A stretch of 64,000 nt of DNA, taken from assembly GCF_001183545.1 (NCBI RefSeq), contig NZ_KQ236688.1:2075149-2139148 (forward strand). Direction: 5' to 3'. The notes beneath the pieces were generated by a model. It had not been told where the DNA came from and made no database searches. It worked only from the letters and a program-made list of their open reading frames with translations. The stretch is from Cellvibrio sp. pealriver (GTDB lineage: Bacteria; Pseudomonadota; Gammaproteobacteria; Pseudomonadales; Cellvibrionaceae). A program made the position numbers and the translations under genes. Positions 1-7,803 of the stretch are shown piece by piece (the first letter of the stretch is position 1; each line of letters starts with the position of its first letter).

Positions 1-377
1 TTTTATTGTTTTACCCCTTCTACTTTCCTCTTGCTTTAGATTACCCCACCAATTCCTCTGGCACCAAAAAGAGACAACAAAATGACAACGTTGCCTTTCG
101 TGCCCTGTTTGGCCGCACCACAGAAACACCAAAAAATTACAGTAAGTCATACAAATTAAGAAAAATGACCCAAAATAATGCTTTTAATAACATTAAACGA
201 TTTTAAATTAATTTAATATTCACTATATGAATAGAAACGCTAATTTTTTCTGTTTTTGTGAAAAAACAATCTGAGAAAAAGTAACAAAAAGTAACACTTT
301 GAAATTTTAGATGCCTATAATTCTTTCGTGGGTGCAGTTAAACATTCTGATTAATCTTACTTCCTGAGGGTTTTATC
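1..377. other. AT-rich leader region without a supported gene
   Basis: The only open frame here (6-206) has atypical composition and no recognisable domain, so I do not call it. A TATAAT hexamer at 316-321 could be the -10 box for the gene starting at 378, but I see no convincing -35 at the proper distance. The spacing to the ATG (about 55 bases) is reasonable. AGGG at about 367 serves as Shine-Dalgarno for 378. Confidence 0.4.
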
Positions 378-713
378 ATGGCAAAATCATTCGCTTCAAA
401 ATCTGCTGCTGTTTTTTCTTTGCTATTAATGACAACGTTGTCCAATGTAGTGAGCGCTGAATCATTCTCTTCGTATAAAAAAGTGCCGGGCGTTGTGAAG
501 GCAGTAGATGCAGCCGAAAGCACTATCACCATCACTACTGAAGAAGGTGTTACCAAAACCTATTCAGTTATCAAAGGTGCAAAGGTGGCAACCGAGAAAG
601 GCCGTGTGATGTCGTTGAGCTCGCTGCAAAAGGGCGATACCGTTATATTGAAAAATCGCGTATCTAACACTGTTGCGAGTGAGGTAAAAAGCAAAACATT
701 GACCGCTAACTAA
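378..713 (+). CDS. small secreted protein of unknown function
   Basis: The 111-residue product has a clear Sec signal peptide: Lys near the N-terminus, a hydrophobic stretch at about 11-24, and a likely cut after Ala27 (VVSA). The mature part is a single small beta-rich domain of about 80 residues with alternating valine and threonine strands (GVVKAVDAAESTITITTEEG) and a KKGDTVILK-like strand, resembling small OB- or copper-binding-like periplasmic domains of the DUF5666 type; that resemblance is an impression. An AGGG Shine-Dalgarno sits 8 bases before the ATG. The gene stands alone between an AT-rich leader and a strong terminator, so it is probably monocistronic. I do not know its function. 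Confidence 0.7.
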   Translation: MAKSFASKSAAVFSLLLMTTLSNVVSAESFSSYKKVPGVVKAVDAAESTITITTEEGVTKTYSVIKGAKVATEKGRVMSLSSLQKGDTVILKNRVSNTVASEVKSKTLTAN

Positions 714-763
714 TGCCGTGGGCGACCAGATAACAACAGTCCCATAGTTGATTTGACCACTGC

Positions 764-793
764 AATGAGCCCCTTATGGGGCTTATTGTTTTT
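764..793 (+). terminator. rho-independent terminator of the small secreted protein gene
   Basis: AGCCCC (768-773), loop TTAT, GGGGCT (778-783), followed by TATTGTTTTT. The stem extends outward with AAT/ATT and a G-T pair. It lies 50 bases after the stop at 713. Confidence 0.85.
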
Positions 794-831
794 AAGGCGC
801 ATACATTTATATAACGAATTAATTTTAGCCT

Positions 832-847
832 TGCATACGTATTCAAA
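832..847. promoter_or_regulatory. putative operator upstream of the secreted amylase
   Basis: TGCATACGTATTCAAA contains the near-perfect dyad TG(C/A)ATAC-GTATTCA, centred about 118 bases before the amylase ATG at 956. The same 16 bases occur at 62842-62857 upstream of the second GH13 gene of the window. An ATACGTAT-centred palindrome is the kind of site bound by LacI-family maltodextrin regulators; the regulator itself is not in the window. Confidence 0.6.
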
Positions 848-955
848 ATATTTCGTAAAAAAATTTGCCGTATTCTGATGGTGGAAGTTGTTGTTGCATG
901 TGACTGCATGCATACAAACCTAATAAAGATAATCATCAAAACTTCGGTATCTACT

Positions 956-3013
956 ATGAAAACGCTCCCCAAACTTTTGTTTGCTTCACTGCTATTTCCA
1001 TTCATTTCAATTCCTGTCCAAGCGCAGACAACATTTGTCCATTTGTTTGAGTGGAAATGGAACGACATCGCCTCTGAGTGCGAAAATGTTTTAGGCCCGA
1101 AAGGTTATGCGGCTGTACAAGTTTCTCCTCCACAAAAATCCGTTACAGGAAATGCCTGGTGGACGCGCTACCAACCCGTCAGTTATTCCATCGAAGGTCG
1201 CTCAGGCACACGTGCAGAATTTGCAAGCATGGTGTCACGCTGTAAAGCGGTCGGTGTGGATATTTATGTCGATGCCGTGATTAACCATATGGCTGCAGGT
1301 GGGCGTAATTTTCCAGAAGTACCTTACAGTGCAAATGATTTCCACACCTGCACCACCAATATTGATTACACCAATGCATGGCAAGTACAGAATTGCGATT
1401 TGGTTGGCTTAAACGATTTAAAAACCGAATCAGATTATGTGCGCGCAAAAATTGCAGCTTATATGAATGATTTATTGAGTCTGGGTGTTGCAGGTTTTCG
1501 TATCGATGCCGCAAAACATATGCCGAGTGCCGATATCGCCAATATTGTCAGCCGCTTAAATGGCAATCCGTATATTTTCCAGGAAGTAATTGGAGCCGCT
1601 AACGAACCTATCACTCCATCGCAATACACTTACATTAGCGACGTCACTGAATTTAATTTTAGCAATACACTCGGACATTATTTTAAAGGCCGCGCGCCCT
1701 TAAAAGATTTACGCAATATCGGTGTGTGGAGTGGCTGGCTGGCGAGCAGTGATGCAGTGACTTTTGTTGCCAACCATGACAACCAACGTCAAAACACCAG
1801 CAATATTGTGACGCACAAAGATGGCGCGAATGTAAATAACATTGCGCATGTGTTCATGCTTGCATTTCCCTACGGTTACACACAAGTGATGTCCAGTTAC
1901 GATTGGACAGACCACGATCAAGGTCCACCAAGTACCGCTGCAAGTGCATGTAATAACGGTTGGTTATGTGAGCACCGCAATCGCGAAATCGCCAACATGG
2001 TTGGTTTCCGCAACGCGACTAAAGATGCATTTTATGTTTCTAACTGGTGGGACAACGGTGCAAATGCTATTGCATTCGGTCGCGGTAGTTCAGGCTTTGT
2101 CGTTGTTAATGGTGAAAACAGTTCGATCAACGTGACATTACAAACTGGAATGGCCGCCGGTAGCTATTGCAACGTAATCACTGGCGATTATGTGAATGGC
2201 ACCTGCACCGGTGCGAGTATTACCGTTGCAGCAAATGGTACTGCGACATTTTCTGTGGGCGCAAAAGCCGCAGCAGCGATTCATATAAAAGCGAAAAATG
2301 GCGATGTTGTTGGCAACAATTGCGTTTATTCCTCAATGAAATTGCGTGGCACGTTTAACAATTGGGGCAGCACCGATATGACGTGTTCTGCGGGCACCTG
2401 GGTTGGCAGCGCAACATTTGCAGGCAACAGCACTGATCGTTTTAAATTTGATGCTTATGGCAATTGGGTTAATAACTGGGGCAATAATAACAGCGATTTA
2501 ATTGCCGATGCTGCAGGTAATGATATTGCTGTAACAACCGCAGGCACTTACACCATTACGTTCAATGATGCGAGTTTGCAATACAGTGTTACCCGCAATA
2601 ACACCAGCAGTTCTGTTGCAAGTTCGAGCGCAGCAGCCAGTAGTGTTGCCGCAAGTTCAACACCTGCAAGCTCAAGCACTCCCGCCAGCTCAAGCAGCGC
2701 GCAAAGTTCAAACGCGGCGACAGTCAATGTGGCATTCACCTGCCAAAATGGCACGACTTACACCGGGCAAAGTGTGTACGTTGTTGGTAACCACGCCGCA
2801 CTGGGTAATTGGAACCTTGCATCGGCGATCAAACTCAACCCCACCAGCTACCCAACCTGGACAGGTAATATCACATTGCCCGCGAACACCGCCTTCGAAT
2901 GGAAATGTGTAAAACGCCAGGAAAATAATGCAACGCTAGGTGTTGTATGGGAAAGCGGCGGCAATAATCTATTAAGTACCAGTAATGCAACCAGCACCTT
3001 GGGCGCGTTTTAA
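956..3013 (+). CDS. secreted multidomain alpha-amylase (GH13) with starch-binding modules
   Basis: Endo-acting alpha-1,4-glucanase exported by a Sec signal peptide (MKTLPKLLF... cut after VQA-Q, about residue 23). That peptide decides the start at 956 over an in-frame codon at 878. The catalytic barrel shows the four GH13 regions: DAVINH, GFRIDAAKH (nucleophile Asp184), FQEVI (acid/base Glu210) and VANHDNQ (Asp275). It is followed by a small beta-sandwich domain C, then a roughly 90-residue domain starting near CVYSSMKLRGTFNNWG that looks like a starch-binding beta-sandwich, a serine/alanine/proline linker (about 549-590), and a C-terminal CBM20-like module with the VGNHAALGNW signature. The 685-residue length and serine linker are typical of extracellular Cellvibrio enzymes. 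A shared operator at 832-847 suggests maltodextrin control. Confidence 0.95.
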   Translation: MKTLPKLLFASLLFPFISIPVQAQTTFVHLFEWKWNDIASECENVLGPKGYAAVQVSPPQKSVTGNAWWTRYQPVSYSIEGRSGTRAEFASMVSRCKAVGVDIYVDAVINHMAAGGRNFPEVPYSANDFHTCTTNIDYTNAWQVQNCDLVGLNDLKTESDYVRAKIAAYMNDLLSLGVAGFRIDAAKHMPSADIANIVSRLNGNPYIFQEVIGAANEPITPSQYTYISDVTEFNFSNTLGHYFKGRAPLKDLRNIGVWSGWLASSDAVTFVANHDNQRQNTSNIVTHKDGANVNNIAHVFMLAFPYGYTQVMSSYDWTDHDQGPPSTAASACNNGWLCEHRNREIANMVGFRNATKDAFYVSNWWDNGANAIAFGRGSSGFVVVNGENSSINVTLQTGMAAGSYCNVITGDYVNGTCTGASITVAANGTATFSVGAKAAAAIHIKAKNGDVVGNNCVYSSMKLRGTFNNWGSTDMTCSAGTWVGSATFAGNSTDRFKFDAYGNWVNNWGNNNSDLIADAAGNDIAVTTAGTYTITFNDASLQYSVTRNNTSSSVASSSAAASSVAASSTPASSSTPASSSSAQSSNAATVNVAFTCQNGTTYTGQSVYVVGNHAALGNWNLASAIKLNPTSYPTWTGNITLPANTAFEWKCVKRQENNATLGVVWESGGNNLLSTSNATSTLGAF

Positions 3014-3023
3014 TAAAAATTTT

Positions 3024-3051
3024 CGTCATACTCGCCATTGCGGGTATGACG
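3024..3051. repeat. REP-like hairpin between convergent genes
   Basis: CGTCATACTCGC (3024-3035), loop CATT, GCGGGTATGACG (3040-3051): 12-base arms with one G-T pair and the CGTCAT...ATGACG ends seen again at 26780-26849. No T-run follows, so it is more like a repetitive extragenic palindrome than a simple terminator, although it may stop transcripts from either side. Confidence 0.6.
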
Positions 3052-3101
3052 ATTCCCAGATAATCCACTCTTGTTGTACGCGTATACAAATCCGAAAAAA
3101 A

Positions 3102-4172
3102 TCAAACCGTTAAATTAATTTCTTGCACAACACCTACCTTTCCATCTTCCGTTAAATAAATTCCGGAATTAGCGATTTCACCGAGCGAATTATTTTGTTC
3201 GTCTTTGAGTTGGAATGGCGAAGAAACGTGGCCTAAAAATATCGCCCCCACATTTTTATCGCCCAAGCCAACTAATTGTGTTGATCCATCTTCATTGGTA
3301 GACCAAATCCGCAACTGGTGATAAATACTGTCGCCTTCATCAATAAAATAATTGCCATCTTCATCATAAGCAGCAAGCTCGGCAAAACCACGCCCGCTGC
3401 TGGGGCCAAATAATTCAGTGCCATTATTAATCGCGCCATCGCCATTACGATCCAACGCCAGGTAGCCACTGCCGGGGCGCAAACTGGCAATTTGTTCTGC
3501 GCTGCCATCGGAATCCAGATCAAATGCAAAACGTGTTTGGCTAAGACTTGCGCCCTTCCCATCAAAATTGATAACAAGAGGATCGATTTTTTGGCTGCCG
3601 GCCTGAATCGCCAGAGAAGATTCCTGTACAAATTCGCGGTTCATCGCCATATCCACCGTGAACGCGATTTCACGGCCATCCTGAGTGCGGACAATTCCCT
3701 CCGCCTTGAATTGCATACGCTCCTGTTCCTGATAGCGCTCCTGCCGCTGGTATACGATTCCCGGGCCACTACTGCGCACCACCGCCTGACTTGGCGCAGA
3801 GGTATCCACATTCAGCGCTTGGACGTTACCGCCCGCCACCGCTTGCACCGATGCAGGCTCAACAATCTGCATCTCATTACCGGTAATCGATTTGTACATC
3901 GCGGCCAGAATCATCATATTCAAACGCGAACGCCAATCCATCTCTACCGTTAAATCCACTGTTTCGCGCTGTCGATGCATGGCGAGGAGTGAGCCTGCAG
4001 CGGATAAATCCACGGCAACGTCCGGCTCGGGCTGCGCTTGGGATGCTGCCGCTGGCACCGCAGGCGGCGCTGTCGGTTGATCCAACCAGAACTCCAGCGA
4101 CTCTTTCACGCTGCGTTCTTCACGATATTCCCGCTGTGCGGCCATGCCGATAAAGGCGTTAGAAATAATCAT
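3102..4172 (-). CDS. conserved protein with EF-hand-like calcium-binding loops
   Basis: The 356-residue protein has no signal peptide or membrane segment. After a variable, Ala/Pro/Gln-rich N-terminal third comes a beta-rich region (AEGIVRTQDGREIAFTVDMA), then two DxDxDG-type loops: DLDSDG at about 218-223 and LDRNGDG at about 240-246, the latter running into NGTELFG, with more acidic repeats (YDEDGN) after them. This arrangement recurs in calcium-binding proteins of marine and soil gammaproteobacteria whose function is unknown to me. The ATG at 4172 was preferred over a TTG nine codons upstream; neither has a strong ribosome site. It is convergent with the amylase gene, with a REP-like hairpin between them. 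Confidence 0.7.
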   Translation of the reverse strand: MIISNAFIGMAAQREYREERSVKESLEFWLDQPTAPPAVPAAASQAQPEPDVAVDLSAAGSLLAMHRQRETVDLTVEMDWRSRLNMMILAAMYKSITGNEMQIVEPASVQAVAGGNVQALNVDTSAPSQAVVRSSGPGIVYQRQERYQEQERMQFKAEGIVRTQDGREIAFTVDMAMNREFVQESSLAIQAGSQKIDPLVINFDGKGASLSQTRFAFDLDSDGSAEQIASLRPGSGYLALDRNGDGAINNGTELFGPSSGRGFAELAAYDEDGNYFIDEGDSIYHQLRIWSTNEDGSTQLVGLGDKNVGAIFLGHVSSPFQLKDEQNNSLGEIANSGIYLTEDGKVGVVQEINLTV

Positions 4173-4395
4173 AGTGCCATCCGTTTTTGCCAAGACCAAT
4201 GAGTAGCCATCAGCAGAAAGACCAAGGGCTAGAGTCTATAGCGGCAAAAACGTTGATTTTTTAAGCTAAATTTGGCGCGTAAATTAGAATAATAAGTTAT
4301 GAGCAGATACCAGTTGGCATGCATTCAGGGAATAGATCAGCGAAATGATTCAATCAAAGGAAGGTCGGGATGAAATGAAATAGAACAGGAATAAA

Positions 4396-5223
4396 TTAAT
4401 TGCGCGCCAGAGCCAACTGGGTTTTATAGCGTTGGTGCAGGATGTTTACCCGAAACACATAGGTCTTGGTTTCTTCATAAGGCGGTACACCTTTGTAGCG
4501 CTCGACCGCACCGGGGCCAGCATTGTAAGCCGCGGTTGCCAGTGTGATGTTGCCATCAAACCGTTCCAGCAGCCACGCCAGATACTTCACTCCCCCCTCA
4601 ATATTCTGCGCTGCGTTCGATGTATCGCGCACACCCATATCTTTGGCGGTGCCCGGCATCAACTGCATCAACCCCATAGCGCCTTTGCGCGAACGGGCAA
4701 GAGGATTGAAGTTGGATTCTGCATGGATCACCGCACGCACCAGGGAAGGATCAACCCCGTGTTTGCGAGCGGCCTGACTGATGGAGTAAGTGAACTCTGT
4801 CATATACAAGCGTGTTGCACGCCAGTCCACGCGCGATAGCGGGTTACAGGCATAACAAGAGTTGTACACGATCACTTCATAATCGGCCTTGCGCGGCTGA
4901 CGGTCTGAATAGGCAACCGCGCCATCTTTGCGATACTTAAAAAACTTGAAGGGTTGCGCAGGTTGCTTACTGGCGGCGGCCTCGGCCTCCAGCCGCTCCT
5001 GCTCTTTGCGGGCTTTTTCTTCTGCTGCGGTTTTCTCGGCAATCCGCCGGACATGGGCTTCAAAGTCAGCAAGACTCGATTCCTGAGCTGCCTCACGCGT
5101 CGGCTCACCTACGTTTTTGTCGGTGGCGATACTGGCCTTCACATCCGCCCATACGCCGACACTGGCCAGCGCCAGTATCAGGGAGGTAAATGACAACCAG
5201 GTTTTACACACAGCACACACCAC
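4396..5223 (-). CDS. periplasmic lytic transglycosylase (SLT domain)
   Basis: Cleaves the MurNAc-GlcNAc bond of peptidoglycan non-hydrolytically. A hydrophobic N-terminus ([17 protein letters not shown]) gives export. Residues 50-90 form a charged coiled coil, then a short DUF4124-like strand ([15 protein letters not shown]) leads to the SLT domain: catalytic Glu169 in [19 protein letters not shown] (184-193), and AYNAGPGAV (232-240). Length 275 with a GTG start; no strong Shine-Dalgarno is visible, so the start may lie a few codons either side. The closing [12 protein letters not shown] helix is typical of this family. It is a stand-alone gene, probably cell-wall housekeeping. Confidence 0.88.
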   Translation of the reverse strand: MVCAVCKTWLSFTSLILALASVGVWADVKASIATDKNVGEPTREAAQESSLADFEAHVRRIAEKTAAEEKARKEQERLEAEAAASKQPAQPFKFFKYRKDGAVAYSDRQPRKADYEVIVYNSCYACNPLSRVDWRATRLYMTEFTYSISQAARKHGVDPSLVRAVIHAESNFNPLARSRKGAMGLMQLMPGTAKDMGVRDTSNAAQNIEGGVKYLAWLLERFDGNITLATAAYNAGPGAVERYKGVPPYEETKTYVFRVNILHQRYKTQLALARN

Positions 5224-5374
5224 AATTCGTAACAGGAAAAAAGCGGCTCAAAAAATCCAGCCGGGAGATTCAGTGTAGCCCAACAAAACACGGGGCTCTG
5301 TCACCAAAATCCATTTTCGTGACTTATTGCAGCTTATCGACATCTAGCCGCATTCAGGAATGCATGCCTGACGA

Positions 5375-5785
5375 TCAGGATTCCAACCACACATCGCGGA
5401 TCCAATGCCAAATCGAGGGCCAGCTTTCATCGGTCATGTCGTCATCGCGCCAGTACACAATCTCGCCATCCGGCTCGGCGCAGTAATAGCTGCCATTCAC
5501 TTCACAGATAGGTAATAAATGGCGCGGCACACCCATCGCCCATGCGGTAGCCGTTACTTCCGGCAAATAGGTGTGGGAGTTGGGATCGGCAGCGGTAACA
5601 GGCTCAAGCGAACCGTATACAACGTCGCTTGCCTCCAGCAGAAAAGTGCGTACATCACGCGGGATCGGCAACAGGATCTCTTCTTCAATTTCGACCAGCT
5701 TGTCTTCATCGGGCAAATCCAGCGGAACCGGTACGGGTTCGTTGTGCTCGCGTAACAAATCCAACACATCATCGATATCGGCCAT
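5375..5785 (-). CDS. SMI1/KNR4 (SUKH) family protein
   Basis: A 136-residue acidic cytoplasmic protein. The N-terminal helix (IDDVLDLLREHN), the LPDEDKLVEIEEEILLPIPRDVRTFLLE segment with its short leader to a Y/F-rich strand, and a central loop leading to GVPRHLLPICEVNGSYYC followed by GEIVYW match the SUKH fold. SUKH proteins are often immunity proteins of polymorphic toxins, but single chromosomal copies like this one are common in Pseudomonas relatives and may be housekeeping. The ATG at 5785 has an ACAGG Shine-Dalgarno 8 bases upstream, which decides against the TTG five codons earlier. No toxin gene is adjacent. Confidence 0.72.
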   Translation of the reverse strand: MADIDDVLDLLREHNEPVPVPLDLPDEDKLVEIEEEILLPIPRDVRTFLLEASDVVYGSLEPVTAADPNSHTYLPEVTATAWAMGVPRHLLPICEVNGSYYCAEPDGEIVYWRDDDMTDESWPSIWHWIRDVWLES

Positions 5786-5839
5786 GGGATTACCTGTCAA
5801 TAATAAAAGGACGAGGACTATAGCCCGCGATATGATCCA

Positions 5840-6631
5840 TCACAAGCGGTTCGCCCCCGCGGTAAAGCTCAAGCTCTCTCCATCCGCAGGAACAAAAAAG
5901 CGCGCGTGCCAATCCCTCCGGTCAATTTCAGCTTGCAACTGTGCCCGGCTTACCGGGCAGTGGTCCAGAGCTTCAAGATGGTTGGCAATCACATGCCTAT
6001 CGCTCAGTGCGCCCAGCGCAATTGCTTCATCAAACCCCATAATGATGTCTCCCCCCAGATCAAACCTTGCCCCACCGGCTGGAATAAGGGTGATATCCGG
6101 TTGGTTTCGGATAATGCATTCACGCACGTCATCAGTCAGTAAGGTATCACCCGTAATGTAAAGGCTGGGCTCATTAGGCAGTTGGATAAAATACCCAACC
6201 CCATGCGCCATCAATTTTCCAATCAGGCCACGCCCATGCAGACAGGAAACCAATTGGATATTTCCCGACAAAAACGCCGATCTTCCCTGCCGCCCCAATG
6301 CCTGCACCTGTAATCCTTTGCGCTGTAAAAATACGGCATCCGCTTCACTGCAAAACACCGGAATATTCCGCTCTCTAAGCCACTTCACTGCCCGCCGATC
6401 CAAATGATCAAAATGGCCTTTCTGACAATGGGTAACGAGGCAGTGGGTCACGTGTTCCAGTAGCTCCGGTGTATTTTCCGGCAGATCTACCAATGGGTTG
6501 CGGCGGCGTTCGCTACCAAAATAAGTCAATCCCGGTATAGCGCCTTTAGGTGCCAACATAGGATCGACCAGAATCACCGCATCACCAGCCTGAATAACAA
6601 CCGTCGCGTTGCGCACTTGTGTAATTTTCAT
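5840..6631 (-). CDS. metallo-beta-lactamase-fold hydrolase (UlaG-like)
   Basis: A 263-residue cytoplasmic protein of the metallo-beta-lactamase superfamily, closest in look to UlaG-like metal-dependent hydrolases. The strand KITQVRNATVVIQAGDAVILVDP is the usual first beta-hairpin. The metal site is THCQKGHFDH (67-76): His73, Asp75 and His76 fit the second half of HxHxDH, while the first His (68) is displaced by extra residues. Later ligands are probably in CLHGRG, TGDTLL and ANHLEALDH. GGGGAAG lies just upstream of the ATG at 6631 and fixes the start. It is divergent from a GlxA-type regulator at 6775 with a 143-base spacer, so it is likely that regulator's target. Substrate unknown. Confidence 0.8.
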   Translation of the reverse strand: MKITQVRNATVVIQAGDAVILVDPMLAPKGAIPGLTYFGSERRRNPLVDLPENTPELLEHVTHCLVTHCQKGHFDHLDRRAVKWLRERNIPVFCSEADAVFLQRKGLQVQALGRQGRSAFLSGNIQLVSCLHGRGLIGKLMAHGVGYFIQLPNEPSLYITGDTLLTDDVRECIIRNQPDITLIPAGGARFDLGGDIIMGFDEAIALGALSDRHVIANHLEALDHCPVSRAQLQAEIDRRDWHARFFVPADGESLSFTAGANRL

Positions 6632-6702
6632 ATCGCTTCCCCAACCCACTTTTCAATTCATGACAAAAACAGGATGGTAAACAAGGAAGCATTGGTTGTA
6701 GA

Positions 6703-6717
6703 TGGCAAGAAATGCCA
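6703..6717. promoter_or_regulatory. inverted repeat in the divergent hydrolase/regulator spacer
   Basis: TGGCA (6703-6707), spacer AGAAA, TGCCA (6713-6717). TGGCA-type half sites are common for AraC-family proteins, and the element sits 58 bases before the regulator ATG and 72 bases from the hydrolase ATG. Short arms make chance possible. Confidence 0.3.
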
Positions 6718-6774
6718 CATAAAATACATAACTCGCCACCAAAGCAGCGCAACCAGACCAGATGGGGATAAAAG

Positions 6775-7791
6775 ATGAATATCGGCGTACTGCTCTATCC
6801 CGGCTGTATCGCATCGGGATTACTCGCCTTTAGCGAGTTACTGTATGTCGCGAATAAACGTTCAGGCAAAAAGCGGTTCACGGTAATGTGGCTGGGGTTG
6901 GATAAAACTCCTGTCAATCTGGCTCCCGAAAATCACCCACCCCATGTATCAATTACTCCCCAGCTCACTCTCAGTGAAATCTCTACGAAAAAAATGACAG
7001 GGGAAAAGACAGGGATAGACGCGCTCATTATTCCGGGGTTTTGGGCAAGTGCTGGCACAGACTTGCAACGCAATCTGGATCAACTCCAGCATCTGGTGAA
7101 TGCACTCAAAAAAATTCCCGCGCATATTCATTTATCAGCCTATTGCTCAGGAGTGTGCTGGTTGGCTGCCGCCGGAAAATTAAACCGCATGGACGCAACA
7201 TCCACTTGGTGGATGACCGATTTTTTACAAACTCACTACCCTGCGGTGCAATGGCGGTTTAGCCACACGTGTATTACCGGCACATCGGCCACCAAAAAAT
7301 ATCGCTGCATTACCGCAGCGGGGGTCAATGGTTATTTGCCTATTGCACAAGAATTGATTAGCCAGTGCTGTGGCGAACAAAGCTGGCGTGATATTGCAGA
7401 CATTATGGTGATACCCAAACCAGAAAAAAAATTACAGCCCTTCCATGCCATTCAACTCATGCAATTAAACGATCCACAGATGCGCAAAATGTACCTGTGG
7501 ATTGAACAACAAGCCGCTGTCACATTATCGCTTGCTCGTCTGGCAACTTACGTTAATGTGTCTGCACGAACCCTTGCACGCAAAGTCAAAGCAATCACCG
7601 GGCTTTCGTGTGCGCAATGGATGAAGCTTATTAAATTACACCAAGCAAGCGAGCTGCTGATTTATAGCAAAAAGAACATCACTAGCATCAGCGATGACGT
7701 GGGATTTTCTGATACTGCTGCCTTTCGCCGCAGTTTTAAATCTGTCACGGGATATACACCGAATGAATACCGGATGGAATTTAAACGTTAA
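6775..7791 (+). CDS. GlxA-family (DJ-1/PfpI-AraC) transcriptional regulator
   Basis: A 338-residue regulator. The N-terminal class-I amidotransferase-like domain (about 1-175) begins MNIGVLLYPGCIASGLLAF and carries the nucleophile-elbow region HLSAYCSGVCWLAAAG; such domains sense small metabolites rather than catalyse. The C-terminal AraC/XylS double helix-turn-helix (about 235-338) shows SLARLATYVNVSARTLARKV and the signature SISDDVGFSDTAAFRRSFK leading to GYTPNEYR. GGGGATAAA precedes the ATG. Divergent orientation to the metallo-hydrolase gene suggests control of that gene, perhaps through the TGGCA repeat at 6703-6717. The ligand is unknown. Confidence 0.9.
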   Translation: MNIGVLLYPGCIASGLLAFSELLYVANKRSGKKRFTVMWLGLDKTPVNLAPENHPPHVSITPQLTLSEISTKKMTGEKTGIDALIIPGFWASAGTDLQRNLDQLQHLVNALKKIPAHIHLSAYCSGVCWLAAAGKLNRMDATSTWWMTDFLQTHYPAVQWRFSHTCITGTSATKKYRCITAAGVNGYLPIAQELISQCCGEQSWRDIADIMVIPKPEKKLQPFHAIQLMQLNDPQMRKMYLWIEQQAAVTLSLARLATYVNVSARTLARKVKAITGLSCAQWMKLIKLHQASELLIYSKKNITSISDDVGFSDTAAFRRSFKSVTGYTPNEYRMEFKR

Positions 7792-7803
7792 CAACAACGA
7801 ATA

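Noticed and set aside
6..206. 66-codon open frame at the left edge
   Set aside because: No ribosome site, no domain, unlike codon use; AT-rich noncoding look.
878..955. In-frame 26-codon extension of the secreted amylase
   Set aside because: It would bury the signal peptide that starts at 956; operator and promoter sequences probably lie in this stretch.
3075..3090. TTGTACGCGTATACAA as a further ATACGTAT-type operator
   Set aside because: Two positions break the dyad, the core is GCGTATAC instead of ATACGTAT, and no start codon of an alpha-glucan gene is near.
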